DNA of 64,000 nt, taken from Acidobacteriaceae bacterium. GTDB lineage: Bacteria > Acidobacteriota > Terriglobia > Terriglobales > Acidobacteriaceae. The first letter of the stretch is position 1, and each line of letters begins with the position of its first letter. The DNA lies in assembly GCA_003139095.1 (NCBI GenBank), contig PLHW01000075.1, positions 1 to 64,000 of the forward strand. The letters are read 5' to 3'. The notes under the pieces are model-generated. The model searched no databases and was not told the origin of the DNA. It worked only from the letters and a program-made list of their open reading frames with translations. The position numbers were made by a program, and so were the translations under genes. Shown here in pieces: positions 15,529 through 25,300 of this stretch.

Positions 15529-16287
15529 TTATCCGAATCTGCCGGTGACGTAATCCTCGGTCCGCTTGTCGGAAGGATTGGTGAAGACTTTTTCGGTTTT
15601 ATCGAATTCGATCATCTTGCCGAGAAGAAAGAATCCGGTGAACTCGGCGACGCGGGCCGCCTGTTGCATATTATGCGTCACAATCACGATTGTGTACTGC
15701 TCTTTCAACTGAAAAATTAATTCCTCGATCTTGCCGGTGGAGATGGGATCGAGGGCGGAGCAAGGCTCGTCCATGAGCAGGACCTGGGGTTGCACGGCGA
15801 GAGCGCGGGCGATGCAGAGGCGTTGCTGCTGGCCGCCGGAAAGACTGGCACCGGATTTTTTGTGGAGCGAATCCTTGACCTCATCCCAGAGAGCCGAGTT
15901 GTTCAGGGATTTTTCGACGATCTCATCGAGCTTTTTGCGATTGGTAAAACCATTGAGCTTGAGGCCGGCGGCCACATTGTCATAGATAGACATGGTGGGA
16001 AACGGGTTGGGCTTTTGAAAGACCATGCCGACGCGGCGGCGAAGCTGGGTGGCGGAGGTTCCGTTGTAGACGCTGAAATCGCCGATGCGAACGATCCCGT
16101 TGACGCTGGTGTCAGGGATGGTTTCGTGCATGCGGTTGAGGCAGCGGATGAAAGTGGATTTGCCGCAGCCCGAGGGGCCGATCAGCGCGGTGGCGTGATT
16201 GGCCTCGACCTTGATATTGATGTCGAACAAAGCCTGCGTTTTGCCGTAGAAGGCGTTGAGGCGCTCGACTGTGATTCCGACTCCCAT
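15529..16287 (-). CDS. pstB: Phosphate ABC transporter ATPase PstB
   Basis: A 252-residue ABC ATPase. Walker [10 protein letters not shown] at residues 37-45, signature LSGGQQQR at 149-156, Walker B VLLMDEP at 169-175, and the switch histidine in [11 protein letters not shown]. The N-terminal half has the PstB hallmark [15 protein letters not shown]. It energises PstCA-mediated phosphate import at the inner membrane. It is 6 bases downstream of pstA. Confidence 0.97.
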   Translation of the reverse strand: MGVGITVERLNAFYGKTQALFDINIKVEANHATALIGPSGCGKSTFIRCLNRMHETIPDTSVNGIVRIGDFSVYNGTSATQLRRRVGMVFQKPNPFPTMSIYDNVAAGLKLNGFTNRKKLDEIVEKSLNNSALWDEVKDSLHKKSGASLSGGQQQRLCIARALAVQPQVLLMDEPCSALDPISTGKIEELIFQLKEQYTIVIVTHNMQQAARVAEFTGFFLLGKMIEFDKTEKVFTNPSDKRTEDYVTGRFG

Positions 16288-16293
16288 GACTGG

Positions 16294-17187
16294 TTAAGCT
16301 CCTGCCAAAGTTCCGTGGCGGACCGCGATGCGCACGGCTGCAACCGCACTGACGATGAGGACAATCAATACTAACGCGCCGGCCCAGGCTTGCCGATGCC
16401 ATTCGTCGAAGGGAGAGATGGCATAGGTGAAAATTTGCAGCGAGAGGGCGGCGGTGGGCTGATTGACTTTTAAATTCCAGAATTGATTTCCGAAGGCGGT
16501 GAATAATAGGGGCGCGGTCTCGCCGGCCACGCGGGCAAAGGCGAGCATGATGCCGGTGATGACGCCGGAGGTCGCGGTGCGCAAGGTGATGGAGAGCGTG
16601 GTGCGCCAACGCGAGACACCGAGGCCGTAGGCGGCCTCGCGAATGGACTGAGGAACGAGAAGCAGCATCTGCTCGGTGGTGCGGGCGATGGTGGGGACCA
16701 TCATAATGGCGAGCGCAACGCCACCGGCGAGCGCGGAGAAATGCTTTTGCCGGAGCACAACGAGACCGTAGGCGACGATGCCGATGACGATGGAGGGGAC
16801 GCCATTCAGGACATCGGAGACGAAGCGCACGGCGTCGCCGTAGCGATTGCGACCATACTCGGAGAGAAAGATGCCAGCGCCGACGCCGAGGGGGACACCG
16901 AGCAGACTGGCAATGCCGAGGATGACGCCGGAACCGACGATGGCGTTGGCCATGCCGCCGCCGGGCTCGCCGACGGGCTTGGGGGTTTGCGTGAGGAACG
17001 CGATGTTGATGGAGCCGATGCCCTTGATTACCAGGTAAGCGAAGATGGCAAAGAGCGGCAAGAGCACGAGAAGGACCGTGAGAATGGAGAGGCCGGTCAT
17101 GAGGCGATCCGTGGCGCGCCGACGCCAACTGATCTGCGGAAGGATCATCTCCGAATTCATAGCCGAGTTGGAATTGTTATCAGGCAA
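16294..17187 (-). CDS. pstA: Phosphate ABC transporter permease PstA
   Basis: A 297-residue inner-membrane permease with about six hydrophobic segments, the first near residues 33-55. The EAA-like loop lies around EAAYGLGVSRWRTTLSIT, and the region ARVAGETAPLLFTAFG is characteristic of PstA. It starts 8 bases inside the end of pstC (overlap 17180-17187), so the two are translationally coupled. Confidence 0.95.
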   Translation of the reverse strand: MPDNNSNSAMNSEMILPQISWRRRATDRLMTGLSILTVLLVLLPLFAIFAYLVIKGIGSINIAFLTQTPKPVGEPGGGMANAIVGSGVILGIASLLGVPLGVGAGIFLSEYGRNRYGDAVRFVSDVLNGVPSIVIGIVAYGLVVLRQKHFSALAGGVALAIMMVPTIARTTEQMLLLVPQSIREAAYGLGVSRWRTTLSITLRTATSGVITGIMLAFARVAGETAPLLFTAFGNQFWNLKVNQPTAALSLQIFTYAISPFDEWHRQAWAGALVLIVLIVSAVAAVRIAVRHGTLAGA

Positions 17188-18214
17188 CGGTTTTCGACGG
17201 TTGTCCTCGAGTTACGCTCCACACCATGAGACGCGCGAGAGCGTTTACAACAATGGTGACCAGGAACAGGGCCAGTCCGATTTCAATGAGAGCGGAAAGA
17301 TATAAATCGCCGGTGGCCTCGGTGAATTCGTTGGCGAGGACGCTGGCCATGGTGTAACCGGGCGCGAACAGGGATTTGGCGATCTCGGGGCGGTTGCCGA
17401 TGACCATGGTGACGGCCATGGTTTCGCCGAGGGCGCGGCCGAGGCCAAGGATGACAGCGCCGACGATGCCGGCGCGCGCATTGCGGAGGACGCCCATGCG
17501 AATCATTTCCCAACGCGTGGCGCCGAGGGCGAGCACGCCTTCGCGCTGATGCTGGGGGACGACGGTCAGCACTTCGCGGGTGATGGAGGAGATGATCGGG
17601 ATGATCATGATGGCGAGAATGATGCCGGCGGCTAACATGCCGATGCCGTAGGGCGGGCCGGTGAAGAGGCCGGTCCAGCCGAGGGTTTTGCCGAGGAAGG
17701 GCTGGACATACAGACGCAGAATTGGCACGAGAACGAAGATGGCCCAGAGTCCGTAGACAACGCTGGGAATGGCGGCCAGCAACTCGGTGGTGAAGGAGAG
17801 AATGCCGCGCAGACTGACTGGGGACATTTCCGTGATAAAAACCGCGACGCCCACCGATAGCGGAACTGCGATCACCAGGGAGAGGAGCGACGAGACGAGA
17901 GTGCCGTAGATGAACGGCAATGCGCCGTACTGATCTTCGACGGGATTCCAGTCCGACGTGCCGAAGAACTTCCAGCCAAAGGCGTGCCAGGAGAGGTTTG
18001 AGCCGATGACGAGCTGGTAGACGATGAGGGCGAGAAGGCCGACGACGGCAAAGCCGCAAAAGCGCATGGCTCCGGCAAAGAGAGCGTCGGGGACTTCGCT
18101 GACTTTCCCGTCCAACAGCGGCGCAGTAGTGTCTTCGATTTTCAGGGCAGCCTTAGTTCCGTGCTCCGGATCGGGAGCCTCAAAACGCGGCCGGGGCACG
18201 GCATGATTCGACAT
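17180..18214 (-). CDS. pstC: Phosphate ABC transporter permease PstC
   Basis: A 344-residue permease with an N-terminal cytosolic extension of about 45 residues and roughly six membrane segments. PstC hallmarks: FFGTSDWNPVEDQYGALPFI, AAIPSVVYGLWAIFVLVP and the EAA-like EGVLALGATRWEMIR, then GRALGETMAV. It is first in the pst operon. A PHO-box-like pair of 11-bp repeats lies 22-43 bases upstream, so PhoB control is likely. Confidence 0.95.
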   Translation of the reverse strand: MSNHAVPRPRFEAPDPEHGTKAALKIEDTTAPLLDGKVSEVPDALFAGAMRFCGFAVVGLLALIVYQLVIGSNLSWHAFGWKFFGTSDWNPVEDQYGALPFIYGTLVSSLLSLVIAVPLSVGVAVFITEMSPVSLRGILSFTTELLAAIPSVVYGLWAIFVLVPILRLYVQPFLGKTLGWTGLFTGPPYGIGMLAAGIILAIMIIPIISSITREVLTVVPQHQREGVLALGATRWEMIRMGVLRNARAGIVGAVILGLGRALGETMAVTMVIGNRPEIAKSLFAPGYTMASVLANEFTEATGDLYLSALIEIGLALFLVTIVVNALARLMVWSVTRGQPSKTVA

Positions 18215-18235
18215 TCCGCCTGAGGCTATCAGAGG

Positions 18236-18257
18236 CTTGTTACAAAAGCGTTAAAAA
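18236..18257 (-). promoter_or_regulatory. PHO-box-like direct repeat before pstC
   Basis: Read on the minus strand, two 11-bp halves, TTTTTAACGCT and TTTGTAACAAG, share TTT-TAAC. PhoB binds 11-bp direct repeats of this kind. The same spacing and TAAC core occur before pstS. It lies between pstC and the divergent ppx and could affect both. Confidence 0.65.
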
Positions 18258-18342
18258 GTCAGCCGCGCTGGAATGAGGGGCTTCCCTGCCCTTGCATCGC
18301 GCCGCGCGATTGTGAGATGACTGATCGTATCTTAAATCCTTT

Positions 18343-19875
18343 ATGCCGACCTTTGCCGCCATCGATATTGGATCGAACTCGGTCCGGCTGAAGATCGCCC
18401 GTTTGCAGCACGGGCGGTTGAAGGAGATCCATGAAGACCGGGAAGTAACACGGCTGGGCGAAGGCGTGTTTGACGGCGGGCTTCTTTTGCCGGAATCAAT
18501 GTCAGAGACGGTGCGGGTGTTGCGGCGCTTCAACCGGGCGATTCAGGAGTGCGGAACAGATTCGGTGCGGGTGGTGGCGACGGCCGCGTTGCGCGACGCG
18601 CGCAATGCGCATGCGTTTCTGGAGTGGGTGCGGGCGACGACGGGATGGACAATCGAAATTATTTCCGGCATTGAAGAGGCGCGCCTGATTCACCTGGGGA
18701 TCGTCTCAAATGCGCGGCTGGGCGCGTCGAGCGTGCTGCTGGTGGATTTGGGGGGAGGCAGTTGCGAGCTGACGCTTTCGCGAGATGGGCAGATTCGCGA
18801 CACGGTCAGCATGCCGCTCGGAGCGGTGCGGCTGACGGGGACATTCCTGAAGCACGATCCTCCGCGCAAGGACGAATTGAAACAACTGCAAGGATTCGTG
18901 ACGCGAGAGGTGGGACGGATCCAGAACCGAATTCGGGGAGCGCGAGTGGGGAGGGTGATTGCCACGTCGGGGACGGCGGCGGCGCTCTCGGGCATGGCGG
19001 GATATTTGGCGCGCCCGCGAAGGCGAGGGACAGCGACTCCGGTGACGCGGGAGACGATGCGGCTGATCGTCAAGCTCATCACGCGCATGACACTGGAGCA
19101 GAGACAGAAGGTGCCGGGGATTGGACCGCGGCGCGCGGAGATTATTTGCGCGGGCGCGATTGTGTATGCGGATTTGCTGGAGCGCTGCCATCTGACGGCA
19201 TTTCGCTATTCGCCGCTGGGATTGCGCGACGGCATTCTGGCGCAAATGGCCGCCGAGCACGATCGCAGCACGCGGTCGGGGCGGGCGATTGAATCGGAAC
19301 GGTGGGAGTCGATTAAGCGGGCGGTGGAGCATTACGGGGTCGATCTGCATCATGCGTTGCATGTGCGCGAGGCGGCGCTGCTGCTGTTTTCCTCGCTCAA
19401 GTCGGTACACCAGTTGACGCCGGAATACCGGGAGTTGCTGTCGGCGGCGGCGATGCTGTATGAAGTGGGCGATTATGTGAACCGCAACGGACATCACCGG
19501 CATACGTATTACATCATCGCGAATTCCGAGCTACTAGGGTACACGCCGCAGGAGCGGCGAATTATTGGATCGATCGCGCGCTACCTGGGGAAGTCGCGGC
19601 CGACGCCGGGCGATGGGCCGATGAGCGCGTTGAGCCCGGAAGAGCAGGAGTCGGTGAAAAAGGCATCGATGCTGCTGCGGATTGCGCGCGCGTTGAATAT
19701 TGGGAGGAGCCAGTCGGTGGCGCGGTTTGGCGTGTCGGCGCGGAACGGGCGAGTGGCGATGAAACTGATTGCCGGGCACAACGCCAGCGTGGATCTGGAG
19801 GCGTGGGCGATTGAGAAAGACCGCGCTTATTTCCGCGAGGTTTTTGGGCGCGAGCTTTCGGTGGCGGCGGTGTGA
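18343..19875 (+). CDS. ppx: Exopolyphosphatase / Ppx-GppA family with HD-type C-terminus
   Basis: A 510-residue protein. The N-terminal ASKHA phosphatase part (about 1-300) has AAIDIGSNSVRLKIA, VATAALRDARNA, ISGIEEARL and the phosphate loop VDLGGGSCELTL. The C-terminal part (about 310-480) is HD-like and helical: HALHVREAALLLFSSL, LSAAAMLYEVGDYVN, HHRHTYYII. It degrades polyphosphate from the end or cleaves pppGpp; context with ppk favours polyphosphate. Divergent from pstC across the shared PHO-box region. Its 3-prime end overlaps the convergent sixA gene by 49 bp. Confidence 0.92.
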   Translation: MPTFAAIDIGSNSVRLKIARLQHGRLKEIHEDREVTRLGEGVFDGGLLLPESMSETVRVLRRFNRAIQECGTDSVRVVATAALRDARNAHAFLEWVRATTGWTIEIISGIEEARLIHLGIVSNARLGASSVLLVDLGGGSCELTLSRDGQIRDTVSMPLGAVRLTGTFLKHDPPRKDELKQLQGFVTREVGRIQNRIRGARVGRVIATSGTAAALSGMAGYLARPRRRGTATPVTRETMRLIVKLITRMTLEQRQKVPGIGPRRAEIICAGAIVYADLLERCHLTAFRYSPLGLRDGILAQMAAEHDRSTRSGRAIESERWESIKRAVEHYGVDLHHALHVREAALLLFSSLKSVHQLTPEYRELLSAAAMLYEVGDYVNRNGHHRHTYYIIANSELLGYTPQERRIIGSIARYLGKSRPTPGDGPMSALSPEEQESVKKASMLLRIARALNIGRSQSVARFGVSARNGRVAMKLIAGHNASVDLEAWAIEKDRAYFREVFGRELSVAAV

Positions 19876-20360
19876 AGCGTGCGCAAGATGCGGGGCGTGA
19901 CGCACCAACTGAGCGAGCCGACATTGCGGCGCATTTCGACCTTGGCGATGGCGCCTTTTTTTAGTTCGACGATGGCCTCGCTGCCGTTGTCGCCGATGGC
20001 GCGACCCAGGAATTCACGCAGATTGGGATTGTGGCCGACCAGCAGAATGGCTTCCTGGCGGGCGAATTTCTCAAGCAGTTTTTGAAATTCGGCGAAGCCG
20101 GACTCGGGGCGGAGAGCGTTATCGGTGACCAGCCTGCCTTCGTGACCCATTTCATTGCCGACGAGAGCGGCGGTTTGGGTGGCGCGCTTGAGCGGGCTGG
20201 AAACGATGACATCGACCTGCACACCGAGGGCGGCAAGGGCGCGGCCAATGTAGCCGCATTGCTCGATGCCATCTTGATCGAGCGGGCGCTTTTCGTCTTT
20301 CTTGGCGCTGACCAGCTTGCGTTGGCCAGCGCTGGCGTGGCGCAGGAAATAAACGAACAT
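19827..20360 (-). CDS. sixA: SixA-type phosphohistidine phosphatase
   Basis: A 177-residue single-domain histidine phosphatase. The RHG-type motif is FLRHASAGQ near the start; a second catalytic His lies in LLVGHNPNLRE, and SSPLKRATQTA is the family middle motif. SixA removes phosphate from histidine phosphotransfer proteins. It is just downstream of ppk on the same strand (9 bases apart), and its last 49 bp overlap convergent ppx, so it may be part of the polyphosphate group rather than a two-component partner. Confidence 0.88.
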   Translation of the reverse strand: MFVYFLRHASAGQRKLVSAKKDEKRPLDQDGIEQCGYIGRALAALGVQVDVIVSSPLKRATQTAALVGNEMGHEGRLVTDNALRPESGFAEFQKLLEKFARQEAILLVGHNPNLREFLGRAIGDNGSEAIVELKKGAIAKVEMRRNVGSLSWCVTPRILRTLHTAATESSRPKTSRK

Positions 20361-20369
20361 GGTGAGATT

Positions 20370-22541
20370 TTATTCCCTTCCGAGCAAAACCTTTGCATTC
20401 GAAATGGTCGAGGCGCCGCGGGGAACGGCGGCGGGTATATTGTCGGGGGACTCGCGGCCTTCGGCAAGAGAAATCAGGAAGTCCTGCGCGCTGAAGGCGG
20501 CGCGGCCGCGGGGGGGGCGTTTGCCGCGTCCGGCGGGCGATTGCCAGGAGCGGAGGTAGCGGCCATCCTTTTGCAGAAAGCGCGCTTTGACGTTGTCGGC
20601 GAGATAGGCGGCGAGAATCTCGTGGATGACGCGCTCCCGTAGAAGGCGGTCTTTGAGGGGGAACAGGACCTCGACGCGCTCATGGAGATTGCGCGGCATC
20701 CAATCGGCGCTGCCGAGGAAAACTTCCGGCTCGCCACCATTTTCAAAACAGAAGATGCGGCTGTGTTCGAGGAAGCGGCCGACAATGCTGCGCACACGAA
20801 TGCGGCGGCTGACGCCGCGAATGCCGGGGCGCAGCGAGCAGATGCCGCGCACGAGGAGATCGATTTCGACTCCGGCCTGCGAAGCGCGATAGAGAGACTG
20901 AATCATGTCTTTATCGAGGAGCGAATTCATCTTGGCGACAATGCGCGCGGCACGGCCCTGGCGGGCGTGTTCGGCCTCGCGATCGATGAGCGACATGCAG
21001 CGCCCGGCGAGATCGAGCGGGGCGACCATCAGCGGGCCGTAGCTGGAGTGCTCGGCGTAAGCGGTCAGGAAGCTGAAAACATCCTGTACGGCGCCGGTAA
21101 TTTCTGGATCGGCGGTCAGGAGGCTGAGGTCGGTGTAGAAGCGAGCGGTGGTGGCGTTGTAGTTGCCGGTGCCGAGATGGGCGTAGCGGCGCGCGACGCC
21201 GTCGGGATCGCGGCGGACGAGCAGGGAGAGTTTGCAGTGGGTTTTGAGGCCGACGAGGCCGTGAAAGACCTGGACGCCGGCGTCTTCGAGATCGCGCGCC
21301 CAGCGGATGTTAGAGGCTTCGTCGAAGCGAGCTTTGAGCTCGACGACGGCGGTGACTTCTTTTCGCGGAGCGGCGGAGATGAGGGCAGGCACGATGAGCG
21401 AGTGCTCGCTGGTGCGGTAGAGGGTCTGCTTGATAGAGAGAACATTGTCGTCTTCGGCGGCGGATTGAATAAAGGAGATCACCGCATCGTAGGAATCGAA
21501 GGGATGGTGGAGAAGGACATCGTGACGGCGGAGCTCTTCGAATAGATCGCGAGACTTGGCGGTGAGGCGCAACTCGCGCGGCAGGAAGGGCTGAAACTTT
21601 AATTCGGGGCGGGCCACGCCCTCGTAGACATTGAAGAGGCGGGAAAGATTGACGGGACCTTCGACGGGGAAAACCTGCCAGGGATCGAGTTCGAAAACGG
21701 TGCGGAGGCGCTCGATGATTTCGGGATCGGCGGCGGATTCGATCTCCATGCGGACGGCATCGCCCTTGCGGCGGTTGTGCAACTCGGCGCGAACGGATTC
21801 GAGCAGATTGCGCGACTCCTCTTCCTGGAGGTAGAGGTTGCTGTTGCGGGTGACGCGAAAGGCGGCGGAAGAAACGATGTCGTAGCCTTTGTACATGCGG
21901 GCGGCGTGGTAGACGACGAGATCGGCGAGGAAAATGAAATCGATGGTGCCTTGCGACGGCAAACGGACGAGACGGGGCAGCGCGCGCGGGACGGTGACGA
22001 CGCCGGTATAGGTGAGCGAGGAGCGGCGGCGGCGGCGCAAGAGGAGCGCGACGCAGAGGGCTTTGTTGATGACGCGCGGGAACGGGTGCGCGGGATCGAC
22101 GGTGACGGGGGTAAGCAGCGGATCGAGTTCACGCTCGCAATAGTCGTCGACAAACTGCTGGCTCTCGGCGTCGAGTTCATCGATGCCGAGGACGCGAATT
22201 CCCTGCTCCGCGAGTTCGGGACGAAGGAGTTCATTCCAGCAGGCGTACTGCTCGTGGGTAAATTTGCGGGTGGCGCGGTTGATGAGGTCGCGCTCTTCGG
22301 CCATGGTGAGGCCGGCGGAGGTCATGGAGTTCTGACCGTCTTCGAGTTGCTGCAAGAGGCCGCCGACGCGGATTTCGAAGAATTCGTCGAGATTGCTGGC
22401 GGTGATGGCGAGGAACTTGACGCGCTCAAGGAGAGGATTGGAGGCGTCTTCGGCCTCTTCGAGCACGCGCCAGTTGAATTTGAGCCAGGATTCTTCGCGA
22501 TCAAAAAACAGGGCGCGGGGATTGTGCGTCTCACGAGCCAT
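20370..22541 (-). CDS. ppk: Polyphosphate kinase 1
   Basis: A 723-residue Ppk1 when started at ATG 22541, where the N-terminal domain begins (RALFFDREESWLKFNWRVLEEAED). An in-frame upstream extension to 22649 adds a non-homologous stretch and is disfavoured; neither start has a strong ribosome site. Motifs: LDEFFEIRVGGLLQQ, DVLLHHPFDSYDAV for the central domain, and catalytic region VELKARFDEASNIRWA, VFHGLVGLKTHCKLSL and HLGTGNYNATTARFY. It makes polyphosphate from ATP, with a phospho-histidine intermediate. Confidence 0.94.
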   Translation of the reverse strand: MARETHNPRALFFDREESWLKFNWRVLEEAEDASNPLLERVKFLAITASNLDEFFEIRVGGLLQQLEDGQNSMTSAGLTMAEERDLINRATRKFTHEQYACWNELLRPELAEQGIRVLGIDELDAESQQFVDDYCERELDPLLTPVTVDPAHPFPRVINKALCVALLLRRRRRSSLTYTGVVTVPRALPRLVRLPSQGTIDFIFLADLVVYHAARMYKGYDIVSSAAFRVTRNSNLYLQEEESRNLLESVRAELHNRRKGDAVRMEIESAADPEIIERLRTVFELDPWQVFPVEGPVNLSRLFNVYEGVARPELKFQPFLPRELRLTAKSRDLFEELRRHDVLLHHPFDSYDAVISFIQSAAEDDNVLSIKQTLYRTSEHSLIVPALISAAPRKEVTAVVELKARFDEASNIRWARDLEDAGVQVFHGLVGLKTHCKLSLLVRRDPDGVARRYAHLGTGNYNATTARFYTDLSLLTADPEITGAVQDVFSFLTAYAEHSSYGPLMVAPLDLAGRCMSLIDREAEHARQGRAARIVAKMNSLLDKDMIQSLYRASQAGVEIDLLVRGICSLRPGIRGVSRRIRVRSIVGRFLEHSRIFCFENGGEPEVFLGSADWMPRNLHERVEVLFPLKDRLLRERVIHEILAAYLADNVKARFLQKDGRYLRSWQSPAGRGKRPPRGRAAFSAQDFLISLAEGRESPDNIPAAVPRGASTISNAKVLLGRE

Positions 22542-22674
22542 AGGATCGGATGATGGGTCTTCAGTTCCCTTTCGGCAGGTTGGCTGGCGCGGCTGATGGA
22601 CGCCGACTGAATTGGGCGTTTGGGCCCCAGCTGGAATTCCCACCCTCAAAAGCTTTCAGCAGTATATCAAGACG

Positions 22675-22702
22675 AAAAAGGCGCCGGTTGGGAGCCGGCG
22701 CC
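22675..22702 (-). terminator. Rho-independent terminator of the porin gene
   Basis: Minus-strand hairpin from GGCGCCGG paired with CCGGCGCC (22680-22702) followed by TTTTT (22675-22679). It lies about 75 bases after the porin stop and just before the ppk upstream region. Confidence 0.8.
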
Positions 22703-22777
22703 GCGAGTGGTAGTGCGAATTTGCAGGTGGCCTTGCGCTCAGACTTGCGCAAGGCCACTGTCGAGAGACTGCCCAGA

Positions 22778-24709
22778 CTATGGCAGGTAATAGCGGAAGG
22801 AGGTGAAAATCATGTTGTCCAGCCCTTCCGGCGTGGCATAGGTGACCGGCTTGACACCGGAGGCGGAACCGATCCCGGCCCAGGTCTGACGAGTCACGTA
22901 GGAGTACTGCGTTCCGAACTGGAAGGTGCCCCGGGGCCCCTTGTAGAAGCGATACCAGAAGCCGAGCGTTCCCTCGATGAGGGCACGAGTGTCGCCGGTG
23001 CAACTGGAGAGCGAACTGGGATTGAAACCGGCAGTACCCGTCGAACTCGGCGAGACCTCGGTATAGCAGCCGCTATTGTTGAAGGTGGGAGCGCCATAGC
23101 CAACATTGGCGCCCTTGCCGCTCTTGGCTAACGGATCGAAGTCGTAGGAACGGCCGGCATATTCCGCGCCGCCGTACCCATAGATGGTGAGCTTATTGTG
23201 AGTCACTTCGAGGCTGGCCAAGCCGTGAAGGTTCTTGATGAGGTGAAGCGTGCCGTCGGCATTGATGGAAGCATCGGAAAGTCCGCCGGGAGCGTAGCGA
23301 CCAACTCCGCTGCCGCCAAAGCCCTTCAGGCCAAAGCTGAGATGCTTATCAAAAAATCCCCAACGCGCGCTTGCGCCCACGCCGCCGCCTTCTTTGGAGG
23401 TGTTGTAGGCGCCAGTCGCGGAGGTCGCGGTCGAGGCCGAGCACAGCGCGTTGCTGGCTGCGAACTCGACGCACGGGAATACGCGATCGGTGAACCGGGA
23501 GGCTAGGCCATAAATCTCATAGTGGCCAAAACCGGGATCGAAGGCAATCTTCGCGACGATATCGGGCGCGGGGTTGAAGCCGTAATTGGCAGTGGAGTTA
23601 TAGCTGTTGCTGGCGCCGGGTTGCCCTAACAGGAAATTCAGGGCGTTACCGTGGCTGGTGACGGTGGCCTGGGGATTTTCCAGCGAGAAGGCGACCGCGA
23701 CTTTATTGCCCAGGGTCTGGGTGGCGCGGATGCCCCACTGGCGGGCGAAATCGAAGCCGACGTTATATGACGGATCGATGGTCTTCGGACGGACGTCGTT
23801 GGTCTTGCCCATATCGTCATCCGGGGCAATTCCCTTCGCGTCCTCGGTTACAAGGCTCCAGGTCTGGCCGCCGAGGAAGCTGAAGCCGTTGGAGAATTTG
23901 GCCTGCGCCCACGCCTGCCGAATGCGCAAGGTGTAGCTGTCGGTTTGGGTGGAAGTGGAGGTGACGCCGGCGGAAAGAAAGTCGGCGGAGATGTAGCTGG
24001 AAAGATCGACGTTGCCGAGGCGGCCGTCAACAAAGACGGTGGTTTTGGACTGGCGACCCGATCCGAAGAACTCGGAGACCTGGCTCTGGGAAGCGCCCGG
24101 CATGGTGAGCGAACTGAACGGCGTGGGCAGGTCGGCGGTCAAGGCCCGCGAGCGATGCACGAATTCGGCGGCGGCGTATCCGCCGGGAGTGATATTGATA
24201 CCGCGGAAACGGATGGTGATGGGACTCTCCAATTGCTTGTTGAAGACTTCGCCGGTGGCAGGCTGGGCTGAAGCCGGAGGCGGTTCCTCGAGCGTCATGA
24301 CCGCGTTTTCTAACACGGGGGCGCTGGAGGATGTAGCGCTGACCGATTTCAGGCCGGCAACGTCGCTTTGCAGTTCGCCGACGGTTTGCTGTTGTTGAGC
24401 GGCAGCGCGCTGGGCGGCATCGGCCTTGGCTGAGGCATCGGCGGCGGTGGTTTGGGCCTGCTGAACGGCCTGATCGCGGCGTTGCAGTTCCTGCTGAAGG
24501 GCCTGAATCTGCTGCTGGGCGGCGGCCAGACCGTCTTTGAGCGCCTGAATATCGGCGGCGCTAGAAGACTGTGTTGCGGCGGGGGCCACCGCATGAGTTT
24601 TGTCTTGAGCCGGACTCGAAGCCGTCTCGGTTTGTGCCCACGCACCCGCCGCGAAGACGGCGAGCGCAAGGACGGAAACGAAGGCAATTTTGATTGATTT
24701 CATATTCAT
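22778..24709 (-). CDS. Outer-membrane porin-like protein with N-terminal coiled coil
   Basis: A 643-residue exported protein. Signal peptide at 1-25 ending AGAWA-Q, a heptad-like Gln/Ala coiled coil at about 50-120 (AAAQQQIQALQQELQRRDQA), then a long beta-rich region with alternating aromatic strands, ending FTSFRYYLP as expected for an outer-membrane barrel. This resembles DcaP-type trimeric porins. Its place between ppk and pstS suggests a phosphate- or polyphosphate-related channel, but no binding residues can be assigned. ATG 24709 has a GAGAGGA site upstream; ATG 24703 is an alternative. Confidence 0.75.
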   Translation of the reverse strand: MNMKSIKIAFVSVLALAVFAAGAWAQTETASSPAQDKTHAVAPAATQSSSAADIQALKDGLAAAQQQIQALQQELQRRDQAVQQAQTTAADASAKADAAQRAAAQQQQTVGELQSDVAGLKSVSATSSSAPVLENAVMTLEEPPPASAQPATGEVFNKQLESPITIRFRGINITPGGYAAAEFVHRSRALTADLPTPFSSLTMPGASQSQVSEFFGSGRQSKTTVFVDGRLGNVDLSSYISADFLSAGVTSTSTQTDSYTLRIRQAWAQAKFSNGFSFLGGQTWSLVTEDAKGIAPDDDMGKTNDVRPKTIDPSYNVGFDFARQWGIRATQTLGNKVAVAFSLENPQATVTSHGNALNFLLGQPGASNSYNSTANYGFNPAPDIVAKIAFDPGFGHYEIYGLASRFTDRVFPCVEFAASNALCSASTATSATGAYNTSKEGGGVGASARWGFFDKHLSFGLKGFGGSGVGRYAPGGLSDASINADGTLHLIKNLHGLASLEVTHNKLTIYGYGGAEYAGRSYDFDPLAKSGKGANVGYGAPTFNNSGCYTEVSPSSTGTAGFNPSSLSSCTGDTRALIEGTLGFWYRFYKGPRGTFQFGTQYSYVTRQTWAGIGSASGVKPVTYATPEGLDNMIFTSFRYYLP

Positions 24710-25151
24710 GGAAACGGAATCCTCTCCTTTGACCTGGTGTTCTTTTTATCGATGTGACTCAACCTACGTGACTCAGGGGGACTATTGCATGCATCGCGCT
24801 AGCTGACGCGACGTGAACTTCTTTCTCCCGTCTCTCCCGAAACTGGCGCCTGGCTTTTGCAGCTCTAACGGCTTTTGAGGGGATCTCTTTGTTGTTTCCG
24901 AGAGCGAGCGTGTCATTCTACAATCACGATTATAATACTAGACATCATCGACAAACTCAGCATTTTTCGTTCCTCGAACCGCGTCCCACGCCTAGTGATG
25001 TAAGCCTATGACTTTTCTAGTGTTTACGAGAGTGGGCGAAAAGCCCTCGAAGGGGGAGAGTGTGCAAGTTTTTTTCCATCTTGAGAAGCGACTTCCTAAA
25101 ACAACCCGGTGCCGCGCTCCCTGAGAAGTGCGGCAAGCCGTCTTGACCTTG
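24710..25151. other. Intergenic region upstream of porin
   Basis: No gene is seen. A TATAAT-like box is near 24930 on the minus strand and could belong to a porin promoter about 220 bases upstream of the start. Short ORFs here lack ribosome sites. The element at 25152-25287 fills the remaining part of the gap to pstS. Confidence 0.45.
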
Positions 25152-25287
25152 CTAGAACCGGTTTCATAAATGGTTTCCGAAGCAGGTTGCGGGGCCATCA
25201 GGGGCTAAAGCCCGTATTTTTGTTGGCGCTAAACGGCACGGCTGAAGCGGTGCCCTACCCAAAGCCATTTTATGAAACCAGTTCTAG
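25152..25287. mobile_element. MITE-like element with terminal inverted repeats
   Basis: Left end CTAGAACCGGTTTCATAAAT and right end (inverted) CTAGAACTGGTTTCATAAAA pair with two substitutions and one indel over about 24 bases. The interior carries two small palindromes: GGGCT-aa-AGCCC near 25202 and GGCACGGCT-ga-AGCGGTGCC near 25235, typical REP-style sequences. There is no coding capacity. It sits 13 bases past the pstS stop codon and may also act as a terminator. Confidence 0.65.
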
Positions 25288-25300
25288 TACCGAACCGGTT

